DNA of 5,488 nucleotides from Microcaldota archaeon (GTDB taxonomy: Archaea > Micrarchaeota > Micrarchaeia > Burarchaeales > JAKAKT01), in the NCBI GenBank assembly GCA_026396425.1, contig JAPLWU010000101.1, forward strand, positions 1 to 5,488, in the 5' to 3' direction. A program made the position numbers and the translations under genes. Shown here in pieces: positions 4,994 to 5,488 of the stretch (position 1 is the first letter of the stretch; every line of letters begins with the position of its first letter). Under the pieces are notes generated by a model that worked only from the letters and a program-made list of their open reading frames with translations, was not told the origin of the DNA and searched no databases.

Positions 4994-5488
4994 ATGGAAG
5001 AGTATTTCAAGAAGCTCAGGGGGGATTTCGAGCACGCCTACTCGGTCGCGCAGTCAGCGAGAGCAAAGGGCTTCGACCCCGAGGACGAGGTCGAGATAAT
5101 CCCCGCGGCCGATATGGCGGCGCGGGTCGAGGGAATTGTGGGCCCGCTAGGAGTGGCAGACGGAATTCGCGCGCTCGGGAAGGACATGCCGCGCGAGATG
5201 GTGGCGTTCGAGATTGCGAGGCAGATAATCGACGGCGGCTACATAAAGGGGAACAAGGAAAAGCTGATAGACCAGGCTGTTCGAACGGGGGTTGCCATAT
5301 TGACCGAGGGGGTGCTGGTAGCTCCCACCGAAGGGATAGCAAAAATCAAAATAAGGACCAACCCGGACGGGACCGATTTTGTCGGAGTGTATTTCGCAGG
5401 CCCGATTCGCTCGGCCGGAGGGACGGTGGCCGCGCTCAGCGTTGTTCTCGCCGACTTCGCGAGGAACAGATTGGGCATCGGCTCGTTC
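4994..5488 (+). CDS. polC: DNA polymerase D large subunit DP2 (N-terminal part)
   Basis: The first 165 residues of DP2, the catalytic polymerase subunit of PolD; the frame is open to the window edge, and family members are usually over 1,000 residues. The N-terminus is typical: a helical start (EEYFKKLRGDFEHAYSVAQSARAKGFDPEDEVEI), a segment with ARVEGIVGPLGVADGIR, then VRTGVAILTEGVLVAPTEGIA from residue 96 and the very conserved YFAGPIRSAGGT at 133-144. The double-psi beta-barrel active site with its aspartates and the C-terminal zinc modules lie beyond the window. The ATG at 4994 is chosen because homology begins there; no GGTG is present, though GGGGAT (4983-4988) could serve weakly. It is arranged as DP1-DP2, as in many PolD archaea, but with its own likely promoter. 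Confidence 0.96.
   Translation, partial: MEEYFKKLRGDFEHAYSVAQSARAKGFDPEDEVEIIPAADMAARVEGIVGPLGVADGIRALGKDMPREMVAFEIARQIIDGGYIKGNKEKLIDQAVRTGVAILTEGVLVAPTEGIAKIKIRTNPDGTDFVGVYFAGPIRSAGGTVAALSVVLADFARNRLGIGSF

Overview
The window is archaeal. It carries both subunits of the archaea-specific replicative DNA polymerase D (the small subunit DP1 is complete, the large subunit DP2 is cut by the window edge). It also holds an UPF0147 gene, a DUF211 gene and archaeal-type GGTG ribosome binding sites, and a tRNA whose introns are bounded by bulge-helix-bulge (BHB) elements. PolD excludes Crenarchaeota in the strict sense. Many introns at unusual positions in a PolD-containing genome would fit a DPANN lineage such as Micrarchaeota, but this is inference and not a firm assignment.

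Layout. At 2-91 is the tail of an upstream gene; its stop overlaps the start of a 54-residue four-cysteine zinc-ribbon protein (91-255, +). Converging on it from the minus strand is a two-gene operon: a DUF211 protein (905-1174) followed by a five-helix VIT1/CCC1-like membrane protein (281-892), driven by a TATA box near 1212-1220. A poorly coding, purine-rich stretch (1175-1476) separates this from a plus-strand gene for a long all-helical protein of unknown function (about 1522-2580).

The most striking object is at 2633-3020: a tRNA-Arg(UCU) gene split into four exons by three introns, in the D-loop (32 nt), at the canonical 37/38 position (37 nt) and in the T-loop at 59/60 (244 nt). Removing them leaves an intact 75-nt cloverleaf with a perfect 7-bp acceptor stem and 5-bp T-stem, apart from a G27-A43 mismatch. 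The T-loop intron is large and can fold into two multibranched domains. A T5 run follows the gene.

Downstream, UPF0147 (3063-3323) and DP1 (3356-4846) are closely spaced and probably co-transcribed. DP2 begins at 4994 after a 147-nt gap containing two copies of a TTCGA-N4-TCGA(A/G) element and a TATA-like box. DP1 supplies the proofreading exonuclease and DP2 the polymerase of the replicase, so the right half is a replication locus; the left half looks like metal handling.
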